From Chelonoidis abingdonii (lineage: Eukaryota; Chordata; Testudines; Testudinidae): a DNA stretch of 64,000 nucleotides. The stretch lies in NCBI RefSeq assembly GCF_003597395.2, contig NC_133773.1:74506207-74570206 (forward strand). Reading direction: 5' to 3'. The notes beneath the pieces were generated by a model. The model did no database searches and was not told the DNA's origin. It saw only the letters and a program-made list of their open reading frames with translations. Shown here piece by piece: positions 47,713-59,849 of this stretch; positions within the stretch are counted from its first letter, which is position 1, and each line of letters starts with the position of its first letter. The position numbers and the translations under genes were made by a program.

Positions 47713-49548
47713 AAAAAATCTCTCCCTTAGTTTTGGTCTTGTCGGGAAAATTTGGTGCCACTAGTAGTGGCAAAGGCAATTTGCATAATGTGCTACAGCT
47801 GTTGGCTGTCAACCTGTGTTTTGGAGCAACCTGTGTCTTCATGATGAGCAGTTACAGAAGATGCACTCTGTCTTGTAATGTCCCCAGTCAAAGTGATCAG
47901 CAGTGCATTGTCACTCACACCCTCTGTGAATAACATCACATGAGTTATCTTCACAGCTAATCAGTTAGCAAAAATATTCAACAAATCTGCTGTCCATGTT
48001 TGGTTGTTGTAGCAAATACGCAGTGGGAGTGGCCTCTCTGCACTCCTGATCACTTTTTTAAAGTGTCTGCACTATGCAGTGGAACTCTGCAGCCGCATCT
48101 CTTTCTCCCTCATTCTCAGTGCCTGGGCCCATTCTCCAAATAAGTTCCCTGACTCCAGTTTAGAAGACTGTGCTGTTAAATTTCTGCATAGAATCCTGCA
48201 TGCTACTTAATTCATAGCTGCAGTTCTGTCCCAGGGATTCAGAGAACAGTGATTTCCAGTTTCTGTTCTTGTCTGATAGGGGCTGCTGTCAGAGAGAACA
48301 AGCCATTTAAAACTCCCCTAAGCTTTGATGAATGTAAGGAGTAAGGAGAACTGTGAGTCAAATCATGGCAGAGTATTGATAGGAGCCTGCAAAGAGGCAG
48401 AAAAAGAAACCACCTCCTTTAGAGAAATATTTTGTGAAAATTATGGTTAGAAAACATTGATTTTTTTCATGAAAGGGGCTACAAATTTTAAAATTTATAA
48501 AAATGTTGGTTTCCTTAATAACAAATCTTCTTGGAAAGAATTTGTTTATGAAAATAGCATTTTTGCAGATCAGCATGGTTTTAACTGGCACATCCAAATG
48601 TACGTAGTAAGAAAAAATGTCTGCTTGCTTCCACTCTCTGCCTCATCCACTTATTTCCAACCTGGACACCACCACCCAAACCAGGATAAAAAGAGAAGTT
48701 CTTATTTAATCTTCTTCAGTATAAGAAAGAGGTTACAATATAAAGGAAAAAATCCTTAAAATGTCCTTAATATTGAACAGTCTTCTACAGAACTGATTTG
48801 GGCTTGTTCCAACAGCCAGGAAGTAAATATGCCTTTAACTTTCACAACATATTTAGACATTTTTAGCAACCTAAAGTTTATCAACCAGGTCTTTATGAAT
48901 CTTAACCATTCAAAGCCTGGACCAGCACAATGCTTACTTAAATCACAGGCTTCCACCAGTACTTAAGATCCCATGAGTCAGCTTTCTCTACAAAGTGCAG
49001 GGTTTTTTAATAAATATCTCTACCCAAGAGATTTGGTGAAAAGTGTAATTGTAATTCCTCTCACTGATTAAGAGAAATAGGGAAATACTTAAATTAAACA
49101 TTTGAAACTCTAGATTGGAAAACTGAATATTCTAATATTTGATAAATAACCTAATAGTAGTTTGTAATGGAGCTGGCAGTTTTGACGCTTTCTGCCAAAA
49201 ATATTTTGTATTTACAATTCCCCAATTTTATGGAGGTGCCCAAGAAGCAAGTACATTTATCAGTTATGGTGGAGGATATTGCTTTTTGCATAGCTAACAG
49301 ACTAATATCCCTAGCTTCAGACAGTCATGGTGCAGAAGATTTAGCAAGGGATGATGCCCCCTCATCCTCACTTTTAAGGCCTGCACGGTTTAAACGTCTT
49401 GCCTCTAAGGCTTTTCACAATCCCACTCTGGCCCATGTTTCAGATTTTGTTTCATGGCATGTTCCTCCTTCCATGTTTCCCTCTATGTACTGAATGACCT
49501 CGCAATCCAATGTGCCAAGTCCCTTTCTTCTCGGCGAAATTCTTCCTA

Positions 49549-49629
49549 GGTATTGTCTACACTAGGAAAGAGGTGTCTTGTTAGCATATGTTAGCTAACA
49601 ATTGTTAAAATCCTAGTATAGAGAAGACA
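49549..49629. repeat. Short Harbinger-like MITE
   Basis: GGTATTGTCTACACTAGGA at the left opposes TCCTAGTATAGAGAAGAC at the right. The centre is palindromic (TTAGCATATGTTAGCTAACA). The TCTACACTA core links it to the larger elements at 10830 and 49707. Confidence 0.5.
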
Positions 49630-49706
49630 AGTTGCAGCTTGCAAACCTGACCCCACCACTAGGCCCATGGGGAGCCAGTGCCTGCTCTTTATGGCCTGGA
49701 CACTTA

Positions 49707-49999
49707 GGGTATGTCTATATTGCAATGAAAAACCTGCAGCACCAAGTCTCAGGGCCTGAGTCAATTGACTCTGGCTTGCAGGGCCAAAAATTGCAGTGCA
49801 GATATTCAGGTTTGGGCTGGAGCTCAGGCTTTTAGACTCTCCCCCTCTACCCCCATAGGGTCTTGGAGCCCAAGCTCCAGCTGAAATGTCTACACTACCG
49901 TATTTAGTCCCACAGCCAAAGCCCTGTGAGCCTGAGTCAGCTGACCCAGGCCAGCCACAGCCATGCTGCAGGTCTTTTATTGCTGAGTAGATATACACT
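49707..49999. mobile_element. Harbinger-like fold-back MITE
   Basis: It starts GGGTATGTCTATATTGCAAT after TTA and ends ATTGCTGAGTAGATATACAC followed by TTA within a T-run. Internal arms are inverted (CCTGCAGCA…GGCCTGAGTCA against TGAGTCAGCTGA…TGCTGCAGG). The interior also carries GTCTACACTA. A TTA target duplication fits PIF/Harbinger. Confidence 0.65.
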
Positions 50000-50148
50000 T
50001 TAAGCAAAAGGAGCTGGAACCTACAGCAGCATAAGTTCCTCTCCATCAATACATTCTTTTTCCCAAGTGCAGGAGCAGCAAGGAAAGCAGGGAGAGCCAG
50101 GGCGTACAAGTCCCCAGACTCTTAGTAGCTTCCCCTTCACTCCTCTAG

Positions 50149-50250
50149 CCCACGAAAGCTTATGGTCAAATAAATTTGTTAGTCTTTAAGGTGCCACAAG
50201 TACTCCTATTCTTTTTGCAGATACAGACTAACATGGCTGCTACTCTGAAT
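50149..50250 (+). mobile_element. PLE terminus, truncated, short target duplication
   Basis: It begins CCCACGAAAGCTTATGGTCA and continues AAATAAATTTGTTAGTCTTT, AAGGTGCCACAAGTACTCCT, GCAGATACAGACTAACATGG. TCCTCTAG occurs on both sides (50141-50148 and 50250-50257). It has a single orientation, unlike the copies at 9624 and 31887, and starts within the hammerhead-like region. Confidence 0.8.
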
Positions 50251-52261
50251 CCTCTAGCATTGGGACCCTTTCTGGGGTTATGCTGCATGAACTCTATTTA
50301 AGCCCTCTTCATTAGTGTTTTTGTCCCAGCATGCACTGTGATGGTGTTTCAGAATCTTGATGCACATTAAGGCATAAATACAAAGTTTGCAGTGTTTTCT
50401 GGATGACAGCATTGTTTCCACCTGCATCAAATTCTAACATGGCGGATTTTAAGGGCCAGACTTCTAAAGGGGCCTCAATCAGGCATTTGTTTCTGTGTCT
50501 ACATTTTTGCCCAGACAAAACCCTTCAATGCTTTTTTTTTTTAAAGCATACTCAGCTGTGTGTAATAGAAATTGGGGGTGAACAAATTGACTTTGCATGT
50601 AACCATTCTATCTTTTGTATGTATGAGTATTAGAATCTGCCCCTGTGTATTTAGGAGGCTGCTCAATAATTGCATATGTACAAATGAGGAAAACTTTTTG
50701 AAAATTCAGACTTGCCATTTTTTCAGTAGTTTTAAATCAAAGCCCAATAACTTAGAAATGCTTATTAGCCTGTTTTTGGAAATGGGGGACTCAGGTGCAT
50801 GCTTCCTTAATCAAGAAAAAGCAACAACAAAGCTACACGTTGTCTGAGACTTCCTGCTTTCCTTACCCTGTTATACAAAAGAATCTTGTAGGATTTGCAG
50901 GCAGCGTGGTGCTGATTCTCTGTAGAATATTCCCTGCCATTCTGACAGAGTTTGAACAGCTCCATTCAGTTTCTAACAATGGCAAAGGCCGCACAGAAGT
51001 ACCACAAAGCAGGTGTATGAGCCCCATTGAAATGCTTTTATTATCAAACCCTTCTCCCCACCCCAAATAAAATAATGCACTCTGACTGGAAGAGTAGATA
51101 GAAGCAAAGAAAGGATGAGATATGGGACTGGGACGGATACACACAACAATGCAGAGAACAGAGAAACAAATGCTGAAGAGTATTTCATTAGTAGAAAGAG
51201 GAGAGGGGAAACGGAGAACTGGGCAGAGAGGAAGTGAGCTTAAAGAAACATTAAAAAGGAAAACTCTCTCTGGAACAGTATATGATAGATTGAATCTGTC
51301 CCTTAAATGTAGAAGAATTGGATAAGAAAATTCCCTCAGTGGACAAAAATATGAAAGCCCTACTAATACCATAAGGCTTTAAAAGTGAAACATTGAAATA
51401 AGTATTTATTTTACTGTTAACACTAGTTTCATAGCCTCTCTGGTTTAGTTGATGTCTGTGCTTTGAGTATATAACATGAAGAGTGGAACATTAAGAAAAC
51501 AGCTCAGAATCTTCGAAAAACAGGCTTTAATTCTGTATTGTAATTTCAAGGAACTTTGACATGAACTCTGTCTCCCATGCACTTAGCTTGAGCAGCATTT
51601 TTCATAAGTGGAAGTTATGTGTTTTTGTAAACTCATTTTACTGTGGTTATTACTGTGTGATTATTGAAGCTACCCTTTCCCATATGCTGCAGAATAATTT
51701 CCCTGTCTCCACAATTGCTACCTACCACCAGATAAAGCCAGGCGCATGATAGGACTCTGACTGACTGACTAATGGCTAGCAATCTGTTGACAACTCCTGA
51801 TCCCAGCTGGGTTGCCATAAATTCTATCTGCTTTAATACCTTCCTTCTCCTCCACAAGAAGGGACCTGGAGAAATCAAGATCCTCTAGTATTATCTTGCT
51901 CTCTTTAAATTCTTTTCAAAGGTTTTCTGCTAATTTAAATCACAGAAGGGCTAAAGGGATGAGTTCTGCCCATTTTCTTCTTTATCCCCTTCAAATTATA
52001 TGTCTGGGTCTCAATCATCCTTCCATGTTAGACATGACTCCCTTTAGAGTCTATTGATACTACTCCTGGAGCTGCCTGCAGGAACTGAGAGAGAGAGAGA
52101 TTTCCTCCATCCTCTTAGAGAGCTAAATGTGCTGCTTAGCTCCTGCCTGCTGCCTGGGATTGAGTCATCAATTGTGTTGAGAACCTGAATTCAGATTCCC
52201 AATATGGTCACAAATTACAGTAACACTAGACAACTATTTCCCTTGCAGACATCTTAGAAAC

Positions 52262-52405
52262 TAAAATAGTAATAATTGTACATAGCACTCATACAGCACT
52301 GTACACACAGTAACTAATTAACCCTCAGAACGCCATTCTAAGGTAGCTAGGTAGTTACTATCATCCCCTTTTTACAAAGGGAGAAACAGAGAAATTAAGT
52401 CTGTA
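52262..52405 (-). repeat. SINE fragment, MIR/CORE-like
   Basis: ATTGTACATAGCACTCATAC, CAGCACTGTACACA, TAGTTACTATCATCCCC and AGGGAGAAACAGAGAAATTA match, in order, the reverse of a MIR-type SINE tail and core. Its tRNA-related head may be the piece at 53640-53742, separated by later insertions. Confidence 0.5.
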
Positions 52406-52612
52406 GTTTAGTGATACTCAGACTGAGGCTTGGGAGGCACAAGTGGCTCTTTAATGTCTCTCTTGCAGCTCTTTGCAGCACATGATATTAAAACACTATG
52501 TGATTTAATTAACAACAATCAGGATGTTTTTACTATGTTATTAACCAGTTGCAGTTGATAAAATAATAATATTTGGTCAGTCATTTTGCTGTGAGAATAA
52601 TATATATACACT

Positions 52613-53190
52613 AGGGCTCTCAATCGCAGTTAACGCATGTGATAAACTCAAAACAAATTAATGCATTATTTTTTTAATGAGCATTAATCACACATCTCTG
52701 GAGATGGGGCTCAGCAGAGGCTGGTTGGGGAGAGAGGCACCCCGTTGCCTGCACCATCCCCTCCCCCTGGGGAGGGCCGGCCTTAGGGGTGGCAAGGGGA
52801 GCAACCACCTAGAGTGCCCTGCTCAGGGGTGCACTGCTGCATGCCTCCAGGGCAGAGATGCCCCTCCTCCTGACACCTTGCTCCACTGCTGCTCCCACCT
52901 CCTCCTTCCCTCACATGGAGCCACCCCTGGCCAACCTGCTTAGGACCAGGAGCCTGCCTTCTGTCTGCTGCGCAGAGTGGGAGGTGGTAGGATGGGAGGC
53001 TGATGTTGGAATGTCCCTCTCCTGCCACCCATGTACGTGGTCCCCGCTGAGCTGGGGGTCAAGGAACAGAGGGATCCTGACTATCCTGTCTGCTGCTGAC
53101 TCGGGACTGAGTGCTGCTGAGAGCAGGTGCTGCTGGCTGAAAAAGTGTTCAGGCTCATGAGTGCCATGCTTAAAGAGACAGCGCTCCCCC

Positions 53191-53240
<50 letters not shown>

Positions 53241-53476
53241 GGAGCCCGCCTTGAGCTCCAAGCTGAGTGCCAGACACCACAAGCCATAGCAGCTGTGTAG
53301 AAGTAAGGGTATGTTGTAATTTAAATCAATATATTTTAAAATGTAGAAAACATCAAAAATATTTAAACAAATGGTATTCTATTATTGTTTAACAGTGCAA
53401 TTAAAACTGTGATTAATCATGACCTTTTTTTAATCTTGCGATTAATCACGATTACTTTTAATAGTTTGACAGCCCT
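52613..53476. mobile_element. MITE with AGGGCTGTCAA ends, carrying nested repeats
   Basis: It starts AGGGCTCTCAATCGCAGTTA, and its right end, TTTGACAGCCCT, is an imperfect inverted copy. GTTAACGCATGTGATAAACTC near the left and GATTAATCACGATTAC near the right are typical subterminal blocks. The middle (about 52770-53160) is a GC-rich block starting near GGGCCGGCCTTAGGGGTGG that looks like a separate hAT fragment. A CA microsatellite follows at 53192. The superfamily and target duplication are unresolved. Confidence 0.6.
53192..53239. repeat. (CA)n microsatellite, about 24 units
   Basis: An uninterrupted dinucleotide repeat of 48 bases, preceded by GCTCCCCCA and followed by ATGGAGCCC. The minus-strand Cys-Val open frames across it are artefacts of the repeat. 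It is likely length-polymorphic. Confidence 0.97.
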
Positions 53477-53639
53477 TTATTTATATATATAGATATAAAA
53501 AACAAAATAAATATTTCCCATCATACTGTTCAAATATGGATATATAATACTATTGTAAATGAAACAATGGATTCACACTACTGTGACTCTTTTGGGGGTA
53601 ATGTTGATCGCTAATTTGGCTCCTGAACCACTGAAGTCT

Positions 53640-53742
53640 GTGTATCACTGCTTTAGTTTAAGGTCACACAGTAATTGAGTGGTAGAGCCAGGATTAGAAT
53701 TCAAAAGTTCTTAGCTCATTCAGCTAGACTACATTGCCTCCA
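53640..53742 (-). repeat. SINE fragment, tRNA-related head
   Basis: AAGGTCACACAGTAATTGAG, TGGTAGAGCCAGGATTAGAA and AGCTAGACTACATTGCCTCC match the reverse of a MIR-type head. It probably completes the fragment at 52262-52405. Confidence 0.5.
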
Positions 53743-54924
53743 ATATGAGAGAGTCAATAATAATGCTTTATTCTGTATTAAAAGGCTGTGCTGCTTGTAC
53801 ATAATATTTGAAAGTGACTGTGCCTCTATTTGCATAACTTTCAATGGCAATAATCATAACTATCTACAAAAGTTTTCACTGAAAATTGTAATTGTTAATT
53901 GTTGCTCTATTCACGCTCCATTTTTGATGTTCTTGAAAAGAGTGCCAAATTGTACACCCATTTAAAGTGTATTATATACATGTGTAATGTGTATGTGATA
54001 TTCTGAGCATGTGTGTTAATTTCTCAATTTACATACATATGTCTGACAGGGAAAGCTAAATATTTAGCTCCAGACTTTGGATGTGCAAGAGATTTTTAAA
54101 TAGTGCATTTAAGTAACATGTAATGCCGAATAAACTTGGCATCTTCTCTCGTTATCACTGGCAGTTTCCACATTGCTTTTCAGTATTTGTGTCTTCCAAG
54201 AACTGAATCAGTGCCACATATATGGTGTATGGTCCTGAAGCTGCAGGACTAATTATTGCTTGACAATAAGTAACCTTAGGTCTCAAAAGGTTACTTTCTT
54301 TTTCAGAATAAGTTCTACTGCATATTGCCCTCAGAATCCATATAAACAAAATAGGGGACGCTCAAAGCTCCAAACATATTTTCAGTTCAAATTTAAGTGC
54401 TCTTTAAGATTCTGCATATGAAATGCCAGTATTTGACCTTATCTGCAGCAATTTTAATGTCAAAATAAAAACAAGCACTGGAACTGTGTGTGTCTGAGCT
54501 TTAGAAAAATATCACCCTGCATTCTGATAGAGGTTCAAACAGAAGTTTCCTCTGAATGAAGTTGATCTGGCTTGCTCTGTTGGCAGGAGAGGAACAATCA
54601 AACTAAACTGTGTCCTCCCAAGATTTTTTTTTATTCCAGTCCTTATGCCCAAAACTATTCTAATACAAAACGTAACCTCAATTTTTTTACAGAATTTTTC
54701 AAATACTGGTGCAGAGGAAGGAACAGATCATTTCCCGGATACAATCTCTTCAGCCTCTCTGCCACATAGAAAATCCCATTGATTATACATAAGCAATGTG
54801 CTTATAGCCATAGCTCTAGTTTCTGATTAAACCAAGACAGAGTCAAATCTCAACATCCTCTTCCTCAGAAGTCCTATTCTGCAGCCTGCTGTATAATGTG
54901 AACTGTTGCTGCTTGGTTTTGCAG

Positions 54925-55041
54925 ATTCGAAATGTGGCAGCCAATCTCTGTGTGGACAGTAAACATGGGGCCACAGGGACAGAGCTGAGGCTAGATGTTT
55001 GTGTGAAGGACGGCTCAGAACGGACGTGGTCACATGAACAG
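54925..55041 (+). CDS. GALNTL6: GALNTL6 internal exon, start of the ricin-type lectin domain
   Basis: This 117-base, phase 0-0 exon encodes 39 residues beginning [18 protein letters not shown] and ending SERTWSHEQ. The acceptor is TTTTGCAG and the donor GTATTT, weaker than the other donors in this gene. It opens the alpha repeat of the C-terminal beta-trefoil (ricin B-type) lectin domain, which in this family binds existing GalNAc-glycans and steers follow-up glycosylation. The Cys in NLCVD and in LDVCV fit the disulfide-bonded repeat. The next exon would be expected to begin with an FTF-x-WREDIRPG-like segment. I did not find it before 64000, so the following intron is at least 8.9 kb. Confidence 0.93.
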
Positions 55042-55679
55042 GTATTTTAACGACATAAAGAAAAATGCAGTGTAAAATTGTTGTTTCTCTTCCCCAGATT
55101 CTAAAGACTTTTCTGAGGTTTTTTCCTCCTCCTAAGTCTAAACACAGTGTGGACTTTTTAAAAATTTATTGTTGGCCTTAATAGCTTTTACAAAGCAAAC
55201 CTTAATATTACCTTAGGTTTTCCACTAGTCATCTTTTTTTTTTGCTATTTTCCCCTAGCTTCATTTATGGAAAGAAGAGTTATGCGCAGAAGTTCTTTAG
55301 GCTTCTGATTTTTGCTTAGTTACACAACAATGTTGACTTTGATTTATTTAGCTCTTAGCATTTCTGAAAGTGGACATGTTTGTCATGAAATATCCACATC
55401 TGTGTTATAAAAGAGCAGAGGAGCCTACCAGACATGTCTCCTCCTTGTCCCTTCAGTCGAATAACCCTAATGACTGGAAATGAGATCAAAAGATTTCAAA
55501 TATGGTGGATTCAAAGATGGGTCAGGTCAGTGGCCAAGAAAATGATCTTAGCAGCTATGTTTTAAATGAATTTGGGGTAGAAGTAAGCAATATATGTTTC
55601 CAATAGTAACCATGTGGATTCAGAGAGGCCAGAAAGGAAAAGGTGGTAATATAAAAAAAAAAAAAAGGACATTAATTTA

Positions 55680-55815
55680 TTATCAGTCATGTTTATTAGG
55701 ACAGTGCCCAAGAGCCAACCAATAATTATGCTAGGCACTGTATTAGTATATAGTCCCTGGCCTGATGAGTTTACTGTCTCAATAGACAGGACAGACATGG
55801 GGCGTAAGAATGAAT
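55680..55815 (-). repeat. SINE fragment (same family as 15700-15970)
   Basis: TTATTAGGACAGTGCCCAAG, ATTATGCTAGGCACTG and CAATAGACAGGACAGACATG follow the same order as in the 15700 copy, with the head missing. Confidence 0.5.
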
Positions 55816-56574
55816 CTAATACACTAGGAGGGTGAACCATGTGATGGCAACAAACACTGTGTAGTTTCCAATATTTTTGGGGGGTGCAGGCGGTTTACTT
55901 TAGAGGGGATAAGCTAAATGCAAAGGGAAGGCCAAGGAGAAAGAGGTAAAAGGGGCGGGCGTAATAAGCATGAGGTGAAGAGACTGTGAGGGAGGCAGAG
56001 GGTTGGAGCAAACAGCCAATCAACACAGAGCAGAGAGAGTGCAGTCAAAACTGTAGAAAGTTCTCTGAACACTGAAAGATCCCTGGTTTGGCTGCTTCTA
56101 CTACAACCATTACTGGCTGGCTAGCTGCTCTCTGCTATTTTTCTCCAAAGCCATATGCTGAGGAGGAGGGTAGGGGAAGGGAAGAGGGGAAGCACCACCT
56201 GGGTCATAGTCCCTGCACAGTCCTGAATCCAGGGCGATTCTGTTACGGTGGATGGGTGGGCCTGGCCAGAGCCCCATTTTGTCCTCTCTCATCCCAGTGC
56301 AACAATCCTCCTTTGGCTGCTTCTGCTCCTACTGTTCGGAACTGAAGGAAAGCAGGGTGCTGGGATGGTACTTGAATGAGCTGGAGTAAAGGGACAGCTT
56401 TTTGAGAATGCGGGGGCAGACGGGGAGGAGAGAGAGAAGGTTGAAATCCGTGGAGACGAGAGTGAGGCTAGGAGGTTAAGGATTGATTTGAGTGCAGTCT
56501 GTAAGTACTTACATGAAGAACAGAAATTTGATAAGGCTCTTCAATCTAGCAGACAAAGGTATTAAAAAAAAATC

Positions 56575-56838
56575 CAATTGCTGGAAGTTGAAGTAGATAC
56601 ATTTTGACCAGAAATAAGGTGCACATTTTTAATAGTGATAGAATTAACCACTGGAACAATTTATCAAGGTTTGTGGTGGACTCTGCGTGACTGAATATTT
56701 TTTTAATTAAGATTGGATGTTTTTCTAAAAGAGGTGCTCTAGTTCAAATAGGAATTAATGCAGGGAAGTCCTATGTTATGCAGGAGGTCAGACCAGATTA
56801 TCACAGTGGTCTGTTCTGGCTTTATAATCTATGAATTA
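56575..56838 (+). repeat. CR1 3' end
   Basis: GAATTAACCACTGGAACAAT, TTTATCAAGG, AAGATTGGATGTTTTTCTAA, AGGAGGTCAGACCAGATTAT and TAATCTATGAATTAG are the ordered CR1 3' blocks shared with 25740-25983. Confidence 0.65.
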
Positions 56839-57890
56839 GAGGTCAGGTTAGGAAGCAAGAGGGAATGGGTAGAGGGAATGCAGGAAAAGGCACAAGAAAC
56901 CTTGGTGACAGGGGAGAGAGTTTGGCGGGGCCCACCAGTAGGCGGGAGGGCAGAAGGGGATGGGGAGGGTGCCTATGGAAAAAATAGTGGAGAAGGAGAA
57001 TGGAACTGATCTTTAAAGAAGACAGCTAGGCCCAGATCCTCAAAGGTGCTTAGGCACCTAACTTCCACTGAAATCAAATTCCTGTGTCGAAAGGGAGGGA
57101 TGGAATAGAAGGTGGGAGAATTTTTGGAAAGATGCGATGGTTGGAAATAAATGACTGCAGGATTTTCTGAATATTACAGTGACACTAAGCAGATTTAATT
57201 TAAAAAAAAATACTATGAGTTTGGTTCTAGTCTCCCCAACATTAATGATCAGTAGTAATTCCATCAAAGTAAATGAAATTAAACCCATGTAAAACCAGTG
57301 TAAGAAGAGAATCAGAACAATGGTACCTCTTTAAACTGACTGATCTATGCTTCACAGACAATCTAAATTATTCCTGTATCGCTGACACGTAATCATATGT
57401 GCATTTATGCCACAGAATATTATGCAGAACAATGCAAGAGAATATGTCTTTGAAAATAACAGTGCGGTTTCATTGGGAAAGGACTATTGAAGCCCTAACT
57501 TTAGCAGACAGATAAGTGTAAGTGATTAACAACTTCAGAAAAAACTGGCAAGTTCTAGTGCAGATATTTAATGTGCATTAAATTCAAGTAAAGTATATAA
57601 TACAAATATTTTAATAATTTAGGGGTCAGTCCTCCAAGTGGCAGACTGCTACTTTGGGTGCTACTGAGCACCTCCAACTCTCTTGGACTCCCTGGATGTT
57701 GAAGGTGGTCAGCACCCTATAGAATCAAACTCTGAGTTGTTTGTATTCATTTCACTCTGCTTTTCAATAGATTGGCTGAAATTTGAAATATGTAGTTCAA
57801 ACATTTACCAGCAGAGGGCAGCTCTAGACAAGCAGAATACCATATGGGGTGAAAGAAGATAGAAAGGTTAATGAATTTTTAACTCTAGGA

Positions 57891-57942
57891 GCTTTTCAAT
57901 ACTCCAAACCAATAAAGCTTTTCAATACTCCAAACCAATAAA
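57891..57942 (+). repeat. Perfect 26-bp tandem duplication
   Basis: The 26-base unit, GCTTTTCAATACTCC followed by AAACCAATAAA, occurs twice in direct succession without mismatch. A third partial GGAGCTTTTCA follows at 57947. It is a recent slippage or duplication event. Confidence 0.9.
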
Positions 57943-58461
57943 GATGGAGCTTTTCAGCGATTAAACTAGGGCAACAGAAGAGGGGAAAAGTTGATCACTT
58001 TTAATATTCAGGTGAGTAAATTTGATTCTAAAGTTAAAATGGTACAGTCTATTTTATTTTGAAATAACTAATTGGAGGTTTCTTTTCAAAATGAGATTAT
58101 ACTGTAATCTAAAGTTATTCTTTCAATTGCGGGGAATGTAGTTGTGAATACTTATCCACCTTTCAACAAAAAGTCTTAAATAAAATAAGAAATGTTTCAA
58201 AGTATAAATACTATGAGGATTATCATCTCTAAAAGAAAATTAAAGCAACGTAAATGCAAACTAATTTTCATCTGAAGAGGAACTTATTTTTCATCTTCAG
58301 GTAGTGTCCCTATGGGTGCTCCATTTCAGGTGCACGTGAGCCCCACGCACCTTTGACCAGAGATTTTCATTAGCAATATCCATTCAACCTATGCATGTAC
58401 CCTAGAAATCCTCATGCCCCACACTGAGGCTATATAGGGCTGCAGAGGCAAACTTCCCTCA

Positions 58462-59686
58462 GGCCAGGTCTACACTGCGACTTTAAATCGGTTTAATGGC
58501 CGATATACCGATTTAACGCTGTACCCGTTCACACGACGTCATCATTAATATCGAGTTAAACGGTTCCTTAAATCGATTTTGGAACTCCTCCCAGACTAGA
58601 GGAGTAGCGCTAAATTCGATAGTGATAACTCGGATTAGGGTTCGTGTGGACAGAAATCGACATTATTGGCCTCCTAGAGGTGATGCACCACAGTGCAAAC
58701 CACTGACCGCTCCTAGGGTCCACACCGAACTCGGATGCGGAGGTAACCCGGGTAACAGAGAGAGAGCCCCGAGACCTTATAGGAATGACATATTCCGCTT
58801 TCGTGTCCAGCTCTGATCAGCACGAATGGTGGCAGATGCAGTTTCAAATGCAAAGTAGCTCCTGCATTGAACCTTACGAGGAAGTACTTAGATCTGAACT
58901 TCTGAGTTACTTATTGGTGAGAGCAAATCTGTTTATCAGAGCTCCGTTAAAGAACAGAAATGCAAATGCGTGAAAAATAAACTCCCAGGATCACAGCGGT
59001 GCGTGAACAAAACCGTTACGGAAGCCCGAGACTCAAACGGATGTCCATGGAAGAGAGGGAGGGGTAGATGGGACTACAGACAGCTACCAGTCTCCACAGG
59101 CATCTCTGAAAAACTATTTGCAATCTTGCTGAGCGCACCAATGTTTGTGCTAAGTAACACGGTGTCTTGCGTGGTAGGAACAGAGCTCGTCATCTCTTCC
59201 CCCCCCCCCAGCATGTGAAAGAGAATAAAAATAAATATATTCTTGAGTAGCTGGTAAATGTCACCTCTGTGTACTGAATTCTGCTGGCAGAGAATACGCG
59301 AGTGTTGACAACGGTCAGGATACCGTTTGTGATCTCAGGTCGCAGGATTGCTGTGCTATGATGCGTTGCTCACGCACTCCGGAAAAAGCGCCAAAGGGTT
59401 GTCTCTGCCTTCCACAACAGGGAGGGTGAAGGCTGTACCCAGGCACACCTTGGGGCAATGTTTTCTGACCATCAGCACTGTCTCCAAACCGGAAGTGGAC
59501 CTATGGGATAGGCTGAGGAACAGCTACCCACGAGTGCCGCTCTGAAAATCGATGGTAGCTTTGGACAATGGCCAAACAATCGATTTTCGTGATCCCACTG
59601 TGGACGCGCTAAACCGATTTTATTAGATCTGTTTTGTAATATCGGTTTAAGCTAATTCGAAATAATCGTGCAGTGTAGACGTACCC
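58462..59686 (+). mobile_element. PIF/Harbinger element, non-autonomous, TCA target duplication
   Basis: It is flanked by TCA at 58459-58461 and 59687-59689. The 5' end GGCCAGGTCTACACTGC and 3' end GCAGTGTAGACGTACCC are near-perfect inverted repeats. Subterminal AATCGGTTTAA and TTAAACCGATATTACAAA are typical of reptile Harbinger MITEs. The interior (58775-58975) looks like the start of the Harbinger Myb/SANT-like partner gene: FRVQL, stop, then HEWWQMQF in another frame and EPYEEVLRSELLSYLL. No transposase nuclease is present. It interrupts the DIRS leader, which reads through when the element and one TCA are removed. Confidence 0.82.
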
Positions 59687-59849
59687 TCAGTTCCTTCTCA
59701 GCTGTCTCTGCCTGAGATGTACCTTAGTGAGACTGCAGCAAGTGCATGTCAGCTACTTTGCCTTTGGTAATTTTAGTTTAGTTTAGTTTAGATTAGATTA
59801 ATTTAGATCTAGGTAGTTAATTAGTTTGTTGACTTTTATTTGGAGAACT

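Larger units (their letters stand above)
39354..54924 (+). other. GALNTL6 intron, 15,571 bases
   Basis: It is bounded by GTAAGG at 39354 and TTTGCAG at 54924. It contains an LTR-like repeat, a long CR1, a zinc-finger LINE remnant, several MITEs, a PLE terminus and a CA microsatellite. The rest (39354-41089, 41991-43404, 44936-46437, 47357-47617, 47713-49548, 50258-52261, 53743-54924) holds nothing I can support. Minus-strand open frames at 49591-50109 and 50863-51372 are repeat-derived or chance. Confidence 0.8.

Noticed and set aside
49591..50109. 172-codon minus-strand frame
   Set aside because: It runs across two Harbinger-like MITEs (49549-49629, 49707-49999) and shows no protein motif.
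50863..51372. 169-codon minus-strand Ser/Leu/Pro-rich frame
   Set aside because: It is opposite a purine-rich tract (GAGAGG-like). No domain, signal or conserved block is recognisable.
52911..53287. Minus-strand frames with Cys-Val runs
   Set aside because: They are a translation of the (CA)n microsatellite at 53192-53239.
59780..59800. TTTAG short tandem run considered as telomere-like repeat
   Set aside because: It has only about four degenerate units, is not TTAGGG, and is part of the DIRS leader.
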